DNA of 52,007 nucleotides from Rhynchosporium graminicola. Taxonomy: Eukaryota; Ascomycota; Leotiomycetes; Helotiales; Ploettnerulaceae. The position numbers and the translations under genes were made by a program. The notes under the pieces were generated by a model. The model was not told the DNA's origin and searched no databases. It was given only the letters and a program-made list of their open reading frames with translations. The DNA lies in NCBI GenBank assembly GCA_900074885.1, contig FJUW01000055.1, forward strand, positions 1-52,007, read 5' to 3'. Shown piece after piece: positions 24,677 through 36,619 of the stretch; positions within the stretch are counted from its first letter, which is position 1; each line of letters begins with the position of its first letter.

Positions 24677-26215
24677 TTAATAAAGCTACCCTAGATAATA
24701 CTACTACTACTACTTCTATAACGCTTAAGGAACTCTAGTTATAAGTAGAATAAGCTGATAGTATATACTAGAGAGTAGCTAAAGTAATACGCGATAAGTA
24801 GCGCGTATTCCCTATTATATTAAAGTTGAAAGTATTAATATTAGAATACTTATTATTAGAGGTAAGTAAACTATAATTCCGAAGCAGACTATAAGTACTT
24901 AATTCCGAAGAACTATATATAAAGTTAATCTAAGTAATATATAATACTAAAATATATAGATACTTAAGATAAGATTTAATTACTATTACTATAAGTTAAT
25001 AATTCTTCTAGCTATAGATATCAGAAGATATAAGAAAGTTTATTCGGAACTATAATACTTATAGAAAGGAATAAAATATAGCGAGACTAGAGATAAGGAT
25101 TCCTTAAACTATTACTATTATTAAATTAGATCTAATAAGAAATTTCTATTAATTTTATTATTAATCTACTAGAAAGTGAAGAATATATTAACTTAATCGT
25201 AGTTATTAATTAGCTTAAGAAGAGAATTATATATAATAGACTACTATTAATTAATACAGAAGCTATAGTAAAGTAATTTATCCGAGTCTACTATAGATAA
25301 TATATACTATTACGCGTAATTATATCCGACTAAAGGAAATAGTTCGTCGGAATATTATAGATATCAGTATATTCTTTACTAGGGATTATATAATACCTTT
25401 CTATAGCTTATTACTCGGAAACTAATAGCTCTATAGAGAGGATAAACTAAATATTAGAGATATATTTACGTATATTTATAGACTTTATATAAGATAAATA
25501 GTTTAATATATTACTATTAGTAGAAGTAGTAATTAATAATCGAGATATTATATTAATAAGAATAAGCTTATTCTTTCTAACTTATAGCTACTATATATAA
25601 TATATCGATTTAGATATCGAAAACGAACTTACTACTATTACTAACTACTTATTTATTTAAAAGGTAGATACGATCTTAAAAAAGTTATAAGATACTAAAG
25701 AATAGATATAGATAATAATAGTAATAATATAATAAATCTAAGGAGAGATTATTAACTATTATTACTAATAAGCCCCGGAGTTTAAAGTCAGAGATGAGAT
25801 CTAGTTAAGTTTATAGAATATTCGTACGAATTAGCTTATAAAGAAACTCGATATAAGGTAAGCTAAGTATATAGTACTCGAAGCAGTTAGGTTATATAGC
25901 TACTACTTAGATACGCTATTAGGAATATATAATATATTTTATATATAATTATTACGCTTAACTATTATTAACTTATTACTAAGCTAAGTATAGGATAACT
26001 TATAGCTATTACTATTACTAGTAGTAAAGGAAGATAAGTTCGAAGTAGAAGAAATCCTAGCGGAGAGATCCTTTTAATAAGGAGACTAAACGAAGAAGAA
26101 GTATCTAATTAAATAGATAAGTTATATAAAACTAATATAAGAACTAGAAGTAGCTCTTATTATTATTATAACACTTAATAAGTAGAAAGAGAAGAATAAC
26201 CCTGAGAGCCTTAAC
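24677..26215 (+). pseudogene. pol: Ty3/gypsy integrase and chromodomain remnant (E)
   Basis: E pol continues after F. The integrase zinc region (LRQDLITITIS, then IRKFIRNYNT) lies near 24960-25060. The core spans about 25120-25480, including LIVVIN-like and ISD/RG-like segments. The region after the core reads LLVEVVINNRDI near 25520. A C-terminal part with HIQLL-like residues leads to a chromodomain (EVEEILAERSF, 26048 onward; KKKYLIK, WEPE-like). B2 interrupts it after codon AAC at 26213-26215. The last six codons and the stop lie at 35043-35063, where TAA directly precedes the LTR, as in A. Confidence 0.85.
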
Positions 26216-26711
26216 TGTCACGAACCAGCATAGTTCTTGGTATTAAAACCGTCCTGGCACTAGAATACTGATAGTATCACCTAGTGGTAAGTACTAGACG
26301 GGTTTTAGTACTAGAAAAGAGTTAGTACTATTAGAGGAAAGGCACTAATACGGTTATAGTATAAACTAGCGAGTAGTACTATATATCTACCTATATTAAA
26401 GTAATAATAGTATTATAGCTATAGGTAATCCAGGATCACGTGATATATTAGACTACTAGACAGGTCACGAGAGCTTACGCGCTTTATAAGACAGTCTTAT
26501 ATAGCTAGTATAAAGGAACGAAGATTCTATATAAGATTAGTACTTCTGCTATTAGATAGGAGCTTCGTGCTTAAATTCATATAGTAATTAATACCTGCTT
26601 ATAACGTCTTAATTCTAATTAAGAACCGAACTTCTTATTTACTTTACTTTATAGCTAATACTAACTGACGAGCTTATATACCGCGTATTAGTCAGAACTA
26701 GGAATATTATA
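26216..26711 (+). repeat. 5' LTR of B2 (496 bp)
   Basis: It begins tgtcacgaacc, unmutated, and ends ggaatattata (from ggaacgttaca). It keeps CACGTG at 26437-26442. Confidence 0.94.
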
Positions 26712-29710
26712 CTTTAAGTACCTTACTTGAAGTATCGTTAGTAAGAACGAAATAGCTACTAAAGAAGGATCTATTATAAGAGAAAGCTCCTAGACTAGTA
26801 AACTAGATAAGGTTAATAAGGTCGATAAGAGTATATTACTTCGTATGAACTTACCTGATACCTATTATAAGAACCGTAATAAACTAGGATAGTTCATCCT
26901 CTAGTACTAGATTTACCTCGCCTTTAATAGGGACAAGTTCGAAGTAGACTCCCTTAAAGTCCTATAGATCGCTTTATTCCTCCGCGATACTATAGCTTAC
27001 TAGATTAAGCTAGCTCTAAGTAACTACTTAGTTAATCGATACTTATCTGGGGCTTATTCTATCGCTATAACTGAAAAAAGCCGAGTTATCTTTCGAACCC
27101 CGTAAGCTTTACTAATACTATTAAAGGAGTCTTCGGAGACCCTAATAAGAAGGAATAAGATAAGAAGCATCTGCTCGGAATTCGACAATAAGGATCCGTC
27201 CATATACTATTAAGGCCTTAAGGACCATATTAAGGATAAGCTCTCTAGGGCTGGCAAACTAAGCACCCTAGAGGACTTAATCAGATCGTCTATCACTATC
27301 GATAAATAAATCCAGGAATAAGCGAAAGAAAAAGGAGGATACTTTATATCTACTTACTTTCGGAAGCTCTAATTTCTATAATAATATAATAAGTAATAAG
27401 GGAATTTCTAGCTTCACCTGAGTAATAAACGTAACTATTATAATCTAATAGAATTAGATAGAGTAAAGAGAGGATCTAAGGGCTAAGCTAAGAAAGATAA
27501 ATATTAAGAGAAAAGTCTTTATTATATATATAGTAAGATAAGATACCTCGCACGTGATTATTCTCAGAAGAATAAGTAGAGAGGAAAACCTTAGAATAAA
27601 CCTAAGAGAGAATTCGGACTAGCTAAAAGAAAGCTAGATTACTAAGAAGCTTCTAGCGCAGAATAGAGTTCGCAGGACTTTATAACTTATAAATCTAGCG
27701 AAGGATTCGAAGAGAACTTAGTTGAACTTCTAGATAAAGACTAAGAAAGCTAGAGTATTATAGATAAAAGAAACTATTTATATAATAACCTTCTATATAA
27801 TAACGAAAACTAGACTCTTCGAAATCATAATAATAGAAGAAGAATATAAGTTTATAATAGAACTAAGTCCGAGTTTATAAAATATTACTAAATCTATAAT
27901 ATACTTAACTCAGGTATAAACTATATCGTTACTTACTATAATACTACTACTATTATATTCTAAGTTAATACCGGGGATATCGAGGAATAACTAGATTTTT
28001 ACGTAGCTAATCTCGAAGGAGAACCGGAACTAAAAGAATTCGAATAATTAGATTAGTTCCTTTAAATTAAAGATACTTAAGCTATTACTAAGGAAACAGG
28101 AGAGGAACGTTATTAGTAGAGAAGATAATACCTATTAGAACTAGCTACTTATTAAAGAATAATACTAGATCTGATTTAAAGGTAAGTTAATCTCTATTAC
28201 TATATACTCTATACTCTAATTACTTATAAACCCGGCCTTAGGACCTAGTTAGACGAAACAATAAGGAGAATTATTAAAGAAGCACGTGATTACTTCGTAA
28301 TAAAACTACTATACCTAGAGCTTACTACTATTAGAGAGTTCGATTAGTTAATCTTACTAGTTATAATAAATAATATTAAGATAAAAGCACTTATTGATTC
28401 AGGAGCTATAGGACGCTTTATAAACCCGGCCTTTATCGAGAAATAGAATATTCCTACTACTATTAACCTGAAACTATACTACCTTACCTTATTAGATAGA
28501 AAAGGCGCCGGATTAAATAGATAAATCCGCAGAAAGATAAGAGGAATAAAGATAATCGTTAATAGATATAAAGAAACGCTTTACTTCGATATTATACTTA
28601 CTAGATAATATAATATCGTATTAGGAATATTATAGCTATATAACTATAATCCTAGCGTAGATTAGGTAACTAAGAGGGTTATATTTAGTAACTATAAATA
28701 TAAGCGCAGTTAACTAGCTAGTAAATAAGAAGCTAGCGCCGCCTTCTTTATAATAATACTAATAGACTCTAGCTAGTTGAGTCAAGTTCCTAATTAGATA
28801 GAACCTAGGAATTATCTTAGCTAAATAGATAATATTCAGGAATAGCTACTCGAACTATATAAGAAGTTCTCGAAATTATTCGAGGATCCGTAGGATATAA
28901 GAGCTCTATCTAAGTATAAACCTTAGGATTATAAGATAAACTTTAAAGATAGATTTATACTTATTATAAAGAAACTTCGCTATTATAACTATAATATTAT
29001 AAGAACACTTAAGGAGTATTAGGAGTTAAATATAAAGAAAAGATAGATTCGGAAATCTAAGTTATTATACGCTATTAATATACTAGTAATTAAGAAAGTA
29101 AGAGATCCTAAGAGAAAACTATATAAAGACTATTAGTGTGACAGCGCATGGTATACGTAGCAGATACGGGCTAGTATCGGTGCCTTAGGCATACCCTCCT
29201 TGTATATATAGAAGGTGCAGACTCCTTTAGAGCTCTGCATCTTTCTGTTTCCTTCGTACTAGACTATATAAGATCGCTCTTAGCCTCCCTACTTATTTAT
29301 TCTTACTTATATACTGCCTTAAGTCTTATATTATTATATTAAATAGAAAGATTAAGAACGCTAGGGATAATATTAAATAATATCTTACTTAGAAAACTCG
29401 ATTTATACGTACGACTACTAAGGAGCTCTTCGCTGAGTTATCTCTACTTACCTTAGATTCTCGGAATTATACGGAAACAATTAGTACTATTAATTATAAA
29501 TTCGATAGTTAGGTTTTCAAAAGAGCTAAGATTCTAGAGATCTCTCAGATAGCTAGGAATTTAAACGTAATTTAGCCTAAGAAGCACTAGTATTACTACG
29601 AAGTTACTCTCGGATACTTCGAAACTTATTCCTTCGTACGTATAAAGTAAAACAGCAGACGAATTTTAAGTAGAAACTTCCTTATAAGCCCTAATATTTA
29701 TTATCCTCTT

Positions 29711-30066
29711 ACCCGGCTTTAACCTTCCGAAAGCAGCTCTAATAGCGAAAAACCTTACTTTTAAGCTAGGACGAAGTAGCTTATTACCTTAGCGGAAATT
29801 ACCGGAATCCGACTCGTAACCCCTATACCCCGGTATAATTTATCCCCCTTAGTAGAATCGACCTCCTTCTACTAGAAAAGAACCTTTATCTCCTCACCCG
29901 ACTTTAACCTTCCGAAAGTAGCTCTAATAGCGAAAAACCTTACTTTTAGGCTAGGACGAAATAGCTTATTACCCTAGCGGAAATTATCGGAATTCGACTC
30001 GTAATCCCTATACCCCGGTATAATTTAGCCCCCCTCAGTAGAATCGACCTCCCTCTACTAGAACCT
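29711..30066 (+). repeat. Tandem 185-bp repeat inside D1
   Basis: Two units start at 29711 and 29896 (acccg...ctttaaccttccg), each with ctaatagcgaaaaacctt and a ccccggtataattta block. D2 has the same arrangement at 50773 and 50958, so the duplication predates both insertions. Confidence 0.8.
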
Positions 30067-30680
30067 TTAATTTAATATTTTCTATATCTACTTAATAAAG
30101 ATATCTGACTCTCCTTAATCTTTTAGCTTCTTTAGAATTCGATTTAGACTTTCGTTTCTTTCGTAACCTTTAAGTGTTTCAATTACTCGCTTAGCCTTAC
30201 TTATTTAGCAAAACTCGGTATTATAATTACTAGTAAACCCTATCTAGGAATCTACTTTAGAATCGCAATTTCGCTCTAATCGTAGTAATATCACCGGAGA
30301 TTGCGTTTCCCTCTGCAGAAGAGATAATCTTAGTACTAAATTAGTATCTACGGTTTCAGTTCGATAGAAATTTAGAAGGTTATCTTAATATTTAACTGCG
30401 TTTTGTACTTACTTTATTTCCTTAGTTACTTCGATTCTTCAAGGCTCGAGGGCGAGCCTTTATCTTAGAAGGGGGTAATATAATAGCGTATAGTATACGT
30501 GGCAGATACAGGCTAGTATCGGTGCCTTAGGCATACCCTCCTTATATATATAGAAGGTGCAGACTCCTTTAGAGCTCTGCATCTTTCTGTTTCCTTCGTA
30601 CTAGACTATATAAGATCGCTCTTAGCCTCCCTACTTGTTTATTCTTACTTGTATACCGCCTTGAGTCTTGTGTCGTTACA

Positions 30681-30797
30681 CTCCTTCAGAGCTCTGCATC
30701 TTTCTGTTTCCTTCGTACCAGACTATATAAGATCGCTCTTAGCCTCCCTACTTGTTTATTCTTGCTTGTATACCGCCTTGAGTCTTGTGTCGTTATA
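30681..30797 (+). repeat. Extra 117-bp LTR tail on D1
   Basis: The last 117 bp of the D LTR occur a second time in direct orientation between the 3' LTR and the TSD. D2 lacks this copy. The TSD lies outside it, so it either came in with the insertion or arose later by unequal exchange within the LTR. Confidence 0.82.
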
Positions 30798-31731
30798 ATT
30801 AGATAATTAATAGTAGAACTATAAGAGATATATATCCTTTACTAAACGCGTAATACCTGCGGGATAAGCTAGCTAAAGTAAAGATATATACTAAGTTAGA
30901 CTAACGTAACGTATTTAATTTAATCCGAATTAAAGAGGAATATAAGTAGAAGACTACTTTCATATTACCCTTAGAGCTATAAGAATATATAGTAATACTA
31001 TTCGGCTTAACTAATACCCTAGCTATATATTAAAGATAGAATAATAATATTCTTAAGCACTTTATTAGGAAATTCGCTATATACTACTTAGATAATATCC
31101 TAGTATACTTAGAGACTATCGAGGTATACTAGGGCTATATTACTTAAGTTATAGAAGTACTATATAAGATAGATTCTAGACTAAAGATATCGAAATATGA
31201 ATTCTCAGTTAAGTAAATTACTTTTCTAAGGTATATTATTCGCTCTAGAGAGATAAGTATTAACCCGGAGAAAATTAAAGCTATAAAGGAATAGGAATCT
31301 CTAAAGAATATTAAGGATATATAATTATAGTTAAGTTTTACTAACTTCTACTAATATTTTATTAGAAACTATTCTAAGATTACTAAACTGCTTACGAGCT
31401 TAATAAGGAAAGGCGTTCCTTTTACTTAGACTAGCTAGTATAAGGAAGCTTTTTAGAGAATTAAGAAAGAATTTATAAAAGAACTAATCTTATATAGTTT
31501 CGATAAAGAAAAGGAAAGTATAATAGAAATAGATACCTCTAATACTTATACCGGCGTAATATACCTATAGCGAGATAATAAAGGATAACTATACTTAGTC
31601 GCTTACTTTTTAGAGAAAATATCTCTAGCTAAATAGAATTATAATATCTATAAGAAAGAACTTATAGCGATTATTAAAGTACTTAAATACTAGAAAATAT
31701 ACTTATAAGGAGCTAAGTTCCTAGTTATTAT

Positions 31732-32031
31732 NNNNNNNNNNNNNNNNNNNNNNNNNNNNNNNNNNNNNNNNNNNNNNNNNNNNNNNNNNNNNNNNNNNNN
31801 NNNNNNNNNNNNNNNNNNNNNNNNNNNNNNNNNNNNNNNNNNNNNNNNNNNNNNNNNNNNNNNNNNNNNNNNNNNNNNNNNNNNNNNNNNNNNNNNNNNN
31901 NNNNNNNNNNNNNNNNNNNNNNNNNNNNNNNNNNNNNNNNNNNNNNNNNNNNNNNNNNNNNNNNNNNNNNNNNNNNNNNNNNNNNNNNNNNNNNNNNNNN
32001 NNNNNNNNNNNNNNNNNNNNNNNNNNNNNNN
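31732..32031. other. Assembly gap (300 N) with overlapping flanks
   Basis: 31557-31731 before the gap and 32032-32206 after it are nearly the same 175 bp of B2 RNase H, differing at a few C/T sites. The gap therefore probably does not represent missing sequence of 300 bp. Confidence 0.9.
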
Positions 32032-33870
32032 TAATATACCTATAGCGAGATAATAAAGGATAACTATACTTAGTCGCTTACTTTTTAGAGAAAATATCTC
32101 TAGCTAAATAGAATTATAATATCTATAAGAAAGAACTTATAGCGATCGTTAAAGCACTTAAATACTAGAAAATATACTTATAAGGAGCTAAGTTCCTAGT
32201 TATTATTTATACTAACTATATAAATCTCCGAACTTTTATAACTACTAAGGTCTTAGATAATTATCGATTAGCTCGATACTTAAAAGAACTCGCCTCTTTT
32301 AATCTAGTTATTAAGTATATATAGGAAAAGAATAATATACGAGTAGATACTCTAAGCAGATTACTAAGTTATAAGAATAATAAGGTCTATAATAAGACTA
32401 TCTTACTTAGATAACTAGATAATAGAGATATAGTTATTAACGTCTGAGAAGTAGCTATAATTAAGTAAGAAATTAAAAGACCTTAGTATAATACTTTTAA
32501 GGAGGCCTAGAAGAAAGATAGAATATCTCTAGATAAGACTAAGGAACCTATTATAAGGAATATAATTAAGAATAGTATTATGCGAGTTAATAGGAAAATT
32601 TAGCTTCCGCTAAGCTTAGTAGAAGTATATATTAAAGAATAACACGAGATTCCTATATATAGATACTAAGAGATATAAAGAATATATCTAAGGATTTTAA
32701 GAAACTACTAGTCGGAAGGACTCCGCTAAGTAGTTAAAGAAATACTAGCTAACTATAATACTTATATTAGGAATAAGTCTTCTCGATATATATCTTATAA
32801 GTAGATAATTATAGTACTAATACTACTAATATCTTAGAAATCGATATTATAGGACTTCATAGGGCTATTACCGCTATCGAAGGACCTAGTTATAAGAGTT
32901 AGCTATAATATAATACTTATTATTATAGAGAGACTTACTAAGTATATAATCTTAGTACTAGTCTTATCTACTCTTACGGCCGAATACTTAGTATAAGTAT
33001 ACCTTAAGGAGGTAGTCTCTAAGTATAGAGTACCCGAAGAAATCATATCGGATCGAGATAAGTTATTTATATTAAAGTTCTGAAATACTTTAATAAGGTT
33101 CCTAAAGACTAAATAGAAACTATTAATAGCTTTCTATCCTTAGACTAATAGAGGAAATAAAAGAATAAACTAAGTAATTAAAGTATACTTATACTATTAT
33201 ATTAATTATTAATAAAATAATTAAGTAGAACTATTACTATTAGCAGAATTCGTATATAATAGCTCGATTATAGAAATAATAAAAGTTATATTATTCTTCG
33301 CGAATTATAGTTACGAACTTATTACCTATAGAGAACTTAACTTAATAGTTAAAGATAATAATATAACTCGTATCTAGGTTAGGAATATCTAGGACCTCTA
33401 TAAGGAACTTATAGAAGAACTCTAGTTTATAGTAGAGAAGAATACGTACTATTATAATAAAAATCGTAATTAAAAGCTAACGCTATAAGAGAGGAATAGA
33501 GTTTATCTTCTATAAAAAAATATTAATATATAGAGACTAAGTAATAAGCTAGACTATAAGAAACTTAGACTATTTAAAATCAAACGAGTTAAAAGACTTT
33601 TAAATTATAAACTTTAGCTACTAGCTATAATAAAGAAGATATTCCTAATATTCTATATATCCTTATTAGAAAAAGTATTACTAAGAGTACTACTAGCTCC
33701 GAAGATATACGCTAAACTAGTTAACTCACTCGTAGAATACGATATAGAGGAACTACTAGACTATTAGTATAAATAAGGAATTATTAAATACTTAGTAAAA
33801 TAGAAGAACTAGTTATATTCGGAAAATATATAAGAACTTAAGTTAAGCTTTTACTATTTAGTATTACTAG

Positions 33871-34530
33871 CTAATTTCTATTGATAAAACCTAGATCTAC
33901 TTAGAGCAGATTAGTAGAGTTAAAAGGAAGTTCGACTATTAAGTTGAACGAGAAGTCGATAGGGATATTAGAACTAGAGAGTTCCGCGCTTACTAACTTA
34001 GTATTATTAAGTACTCTCTCCTTTTCCTATTTTTCCTTTTCTTCTTTTTCTAGAGCTTTAAGAGTATTAAGCTTAGCTATCGAGTTTAGACTAGTAATAA
34101 TTATCTTTTACTACTATTTATATAAGAAACGTTTCTATTTCTTTAACTTTATAATTCGCATATAGAACTTAGCTATAGCTAAGTCTTCTTTATCTTTTAA
34201 TTTTTCGATTTAGGAATTAAGACTTTCCTATTCGGAAGCTATAAGTATCCGGTTCCTTATACGAATATCATAGGATTTATTTAGTTAAGCGTAATAACTA
34301 TATCTAGTTAGTTTAGGATTATAAGGTAATATATACTCTTTATATTCCGCTTTTTCATATCTAGTATATAATACTATAATTTTACTACTTAATTCTATTT
34401 ATCTTCCGAGTGTAATATAATCGACTTATTTAGTTAAGCGTTCGGGGGGTATAATAAAAGAAGGAGATAGCTATAGGTAGTTATCGATATTTCCTTAGGC
34501 GTACTTAAGCGTAGGGATACGCTAAGACAG
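33871..34530 (-). pseudogene. Antisense gene downstream of pol, with Cys motif and coiled coil (B2)
   Basis: The clearest copy of the family B antisense gene. The minus-strand frame has stops only at TAA/TAG. About 200 codons are readable: a segment with YEKAEYKEYILPYNPKLTRY, then YSYYAQLNKSYD, where Tyr from TGY codons would give a C-X2-C-X6-C pattern. A helical region follows (RIRNRILIASE; IEKLKDKEDLAIAKFY), then basic IIKLKK, then a Lys/Glu-rich coiled coil and a Ser/Pro/Phe-rich tail. The frame ends at 33871-33873, overlapping the pol stop by 14 bp. The C-X2-C-X6-C pattern resembles half of a fungal Zn2Cys6 cluster, which would suggest nucleic-acid binding; this is inference. The start is not visible. 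Confidence 0.62.
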
Positions 34531-34540
34531 AAGGGAGATA
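34504..34540 (+). other. Pre-LTR stem-loop and polypurine tract of B2
   Basis: 34504-34526 pairs cttaagcgta with tacgctaag (one bulged A) around ggga. The tract aagggaga follows, then TAG, then the LTR at 34542. B1 (4850s) and B3 (44760s) keep the layout with RIP-weakened stems. Confidence 0.72.
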
Positions 34541-34541
34541 G

Positions 34542-35037
34542 TATTACGAACTAGTATAGTTCTTAGTACTAAAACCGTCCTAGTACTAGAATACTAATAG
34601 TACTACCTAGTAGTAAGTACTAGACGGGTTTTAGTACTAGAAAAGAGTTAGTACTATTAGAGGAAAGGTACTAATATAGTTATAGTATAAACTAGCGAGT
34701 AGTACTATATATCTACCTGTATTAAAGTAATAATAGTATTATAGCTATAGATAATCTAGGATCACGTGATATGCTAGTCTACTAGATAGGTCGCGAGAGT
34801 ATACGCGCTCTGCAAGACGGTCTTATATAGCTAGTATAAGGGAACGAAGATTCTATATAAGACTGGTACTTCTGCTATTAGATAGGAGCTTCGTGCTTAA
34901 ATTCATATAGTAATTAATACTTGCTTATAACGTCTTAATTCTAATTAAGAACCGAACTTCTTATTTACTTTACTTTATAGCTAATACTAACCGACGAGCC
35001 TATATACCGCGTACTAGTCAGAACCAGGAACGTTATA
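34542..35037 (+). repeat. 3' LTR of B2 (496 bp)
   Basis: Starts tattacgaac and ends ggaacgttata. CACGTG is kept at 34763-34768. The inward end has more TA changes than the outward end. Confidence 0.93.
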
Positions 35038-35063
35038 TTAACCTCGAAACAAGAAAGAGATAA

Positions 35064-35278
35064 TATAATAAGTTATACTTATTAGTATATTTAACGCCTT
35101 AGGCGTCTCACAAGTATCTGACGTATTATTATACGTATTCTAATACTATTATTACTAGTAGCTATAGTTTTATCTTTTCTTAGAAGAAAGACTTTTATCT
35201 CTCCTTTCTCTCCTTAATTAATTCTTCTATAATATAAATAAGCTTTTATACTATATACTTTATATTCGCCTTATAATA
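35064..35278 (+). repeat. 3' LTR of E (215 bp)
   Basis: It starts tataataagttatac directly after the pol TAA and ends cgccttataata. Its last 76 bp match 11406-11481. F' sequence starts at 35279. Confidence 0.86.
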
Positions 35279-35645
35279 CTACTCTTTAATAATAGTAAAT
35301 TCTTTATCAGATACTAACTAGTTATATTACTATAATAGTATTATATTAGTTATAGCTTCTAAATCGAGCGGTAAGCTATATTTACTTTATCTATTTATAA
35401 TCAGAGTCCATTTTAAGTAGAGCGTAGAGTATATAAAGGAAGGGGTTTATTAATATTAGAGCTTTTCTTCTTTAATTATAATAATTACTTAAACTATAAG
35501 TATACTCTCTCGAGACTATAATATAGTTACTAGAGTAAGTATTACTACTAACTACTATAATCTTATATATTAATTAATCTAATTAATTCTTCTCTTATTA
35601 TAAGTAAGTTATCTGCCTTAGAGTTAGAGATAGTCTTCAGATAAG

Positions 35646-36602
35646 GTGCGAGAGTTTTATAGATCTATAACGCTAATACTTATAGTACTCTTACTAGTTC
35701 TCGCTAGTACCCTTTCAGCGGCGTATTATATATATTACTTGCGATATATTCGCGCTTTCCTTAAGCTAAAGTATAATAATACTCTTATCTTAGAACTTCT
35801 ATATTTATTCAATAAGCTTAACTTTAAGCTTTATAAGTATTACTCGGTATTAAAGAGTAGTTATAAGTATATAAGTTACTTAAACCTAAATATAGCTATA
35901 TATACTAATACGTTATAATTACTTAACTATATTAATATAAAGTATACTATTTTATCTAGTTTACTTCTTAGTAGTAAAGCTAAGGATATAGAGCTAGATC
36001 AAAGTAGTATTATAGCTACTTATAAGGCTATTAATCGGATCTATCGTCTTACGAAATCTACTACTTCTCTTATTACGTTAGAGATTATTATTATATAATT
36101 AGTAGAGACTTAAGGTTTAAAGCGATTTATAAAGAAAGTATTTAAAGAGTTAGAGTTTTTGAAAATAAGAAGTTAAGATCTTAGAACCCTTAGATACTAA
36201 TATAATACTAATATAATATAGGATTTAGATACTTTAATAATAGATTTAGCGAAATCTGAAGTAATAATATAAATAATATTAAAGTAAATAAAAAAGTTAA
36301 ATATTATTATATAGGAATTTATAAAGAAAGCTATATTTAAAGCTATAATATCTAATACTAAAGGAAAGAGGAATCTGCTTTCTAGCTCTAAGATAGCGTC
36401 AGATCTAGATACCCCTAGACTCTCTCTAAAGAAGAAAGCTCATAGGATTAGCTATTATACTCGATCTATTACTAGAGCTATATTAGTAAATTTAGATAAG
36501 GATTTAGATATAGTAGTTCTAGTTCTAGATATTCTAGATATTCTAGATACTTTAAGAGAGAAAGCTAGTAAAGAAGATATAATAAAGAAAGTAGAGTTTT
36601 AG
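35646..36602 (+). pseudogene. Antisense gene of F' (318 codons, unknown function)
   Basis: One frame of 957 nt runs to TAG at 36600-36602. Its first 90 codons are open (35646-35918), and after that only nine TAA/TAG stops occur. The open part has two Leu-rich hydrophobic runs and SAAYYIYYLRYIRAFLKLK. The middle is helical with charged residues. The C-terminal part (SSSKIASDLDT, SLKKKAHRISYY, then a Leu/Val/Asp-rich helix and KKVEF) is very close to the minus-strand copy in F. The first codon here is GTG, so the true start is not fixed. It is transcribed against pol of its own element. The hydrophobic N-terminus could be a membrane segment, but Leu/Ile enrichment by RIP makes that uncertain. 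Confidence 0.68.
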
Positions 36603-36619
36603 ATATAGCGCTATTATAG

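Larger units (their letters stand above)
29137..30797 (+). mobile_element. Element D1: non-autonomous LTR element
   Basis: 1661 bp inserted in B2 pol with a TSD attag (29132-29136 and 30798-30802). The 5' LTR is 29137-29338 and the 3' LTR 30479-30680 (202 bp each). An extra 117 bp (30681-30797) repeats the end of the LTR. The internal region has no recognised domain. Its first ~250 bp resemble the start of F internal sequence (gattctagagatctctc), and a 185-bp block is repeated at 29711 and 29896. The stem-loop aaggctcgagggcgagcctt is at 30441-30460, with a purine tract after it. It looks like a deletion derivative that used F proteins. Confidence 0.9.
26740..33884 (+). pseudogene. gag-pol: Ty3/gypsy gag-pol remnant (B2), split by D1 and a gap
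   Basis: Gag and Pol share one frame. A capsid-like region (about 26850-27420) is followed by a CCHC knuckle at 27520-27561 (Cys and His all Tyr). The protease active site is intact as LIDSGAIGRF (Asp at 28396-28398). The frame proceeds to the start of reverse transcriptase, where D1 is inserted (TSD attag). RT continues from 30803, with its catalytic box YLDN at 31085-31096. RNase H is interrupted by the N run 31732-32031. The integrase has a zinc region near 32640-32780 and core near 32850-33200 (ISDRDKLF). The stop is TGA at 33882-33884. No chromodomain is seen. TGA is not a usual RIP product, so this stop is probably original. Confidence 0.9.
26216..35037 (+). mobile_element. Element B2: complete Ty3/gypsy with D1 nested inside
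   Basis: 8822 bp including D1 and a 300-bp N run, with two 496-bp LTRs (26216-26711 and 34542-35037) and a TSD ttaac at 26211-26215 and 35038-35042. The order is LTR, gag, protease, RT (D1 inserted), RNase H, integrase, convergent antisense gene, stem-loop, purine tract, LTR. Joining the flanks across it restores the E pol frame up to its stop. D1 sits at 29137-30797. Confidence 0.95.
11406..35278 (+). mobile_element. Element E: Ty3/gypsy chromovirus with nested insertions
   Basis: E is read in pieces: part of the 5' LTR (11406-11481), leader repeats, gag, protease, RT-RNase H to 16961, integrase and chromodomain (24677-26215), pol tail (35043-35063) and 3' LTR (35064-35278). Insertions with TSDs are the J solo LTR (gctat), G' (atagt), F (agtag) and B2 (ttaac), and removing them restores the frame. 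B1 interrupts its 5' LTR. Right of the 3' LTR, family F sequence (F') continues in reverse, so E itself sits in F'. Without insertions the visible part is close to 6 kb. Confidence 0.88.

Noticed and set aside
24535..24738. 67-codon open frame, with a similar one at 50197-50391
   Set aside because: Both lie in F and D LTRs and arise from their shared LTR end. LTR sequence, not a gene.
33944..34165. 73-codon plus-strand frame
   Set aside because: It is opposite the family B antisense gene, whose minus-strand frame is conserved in three copies.
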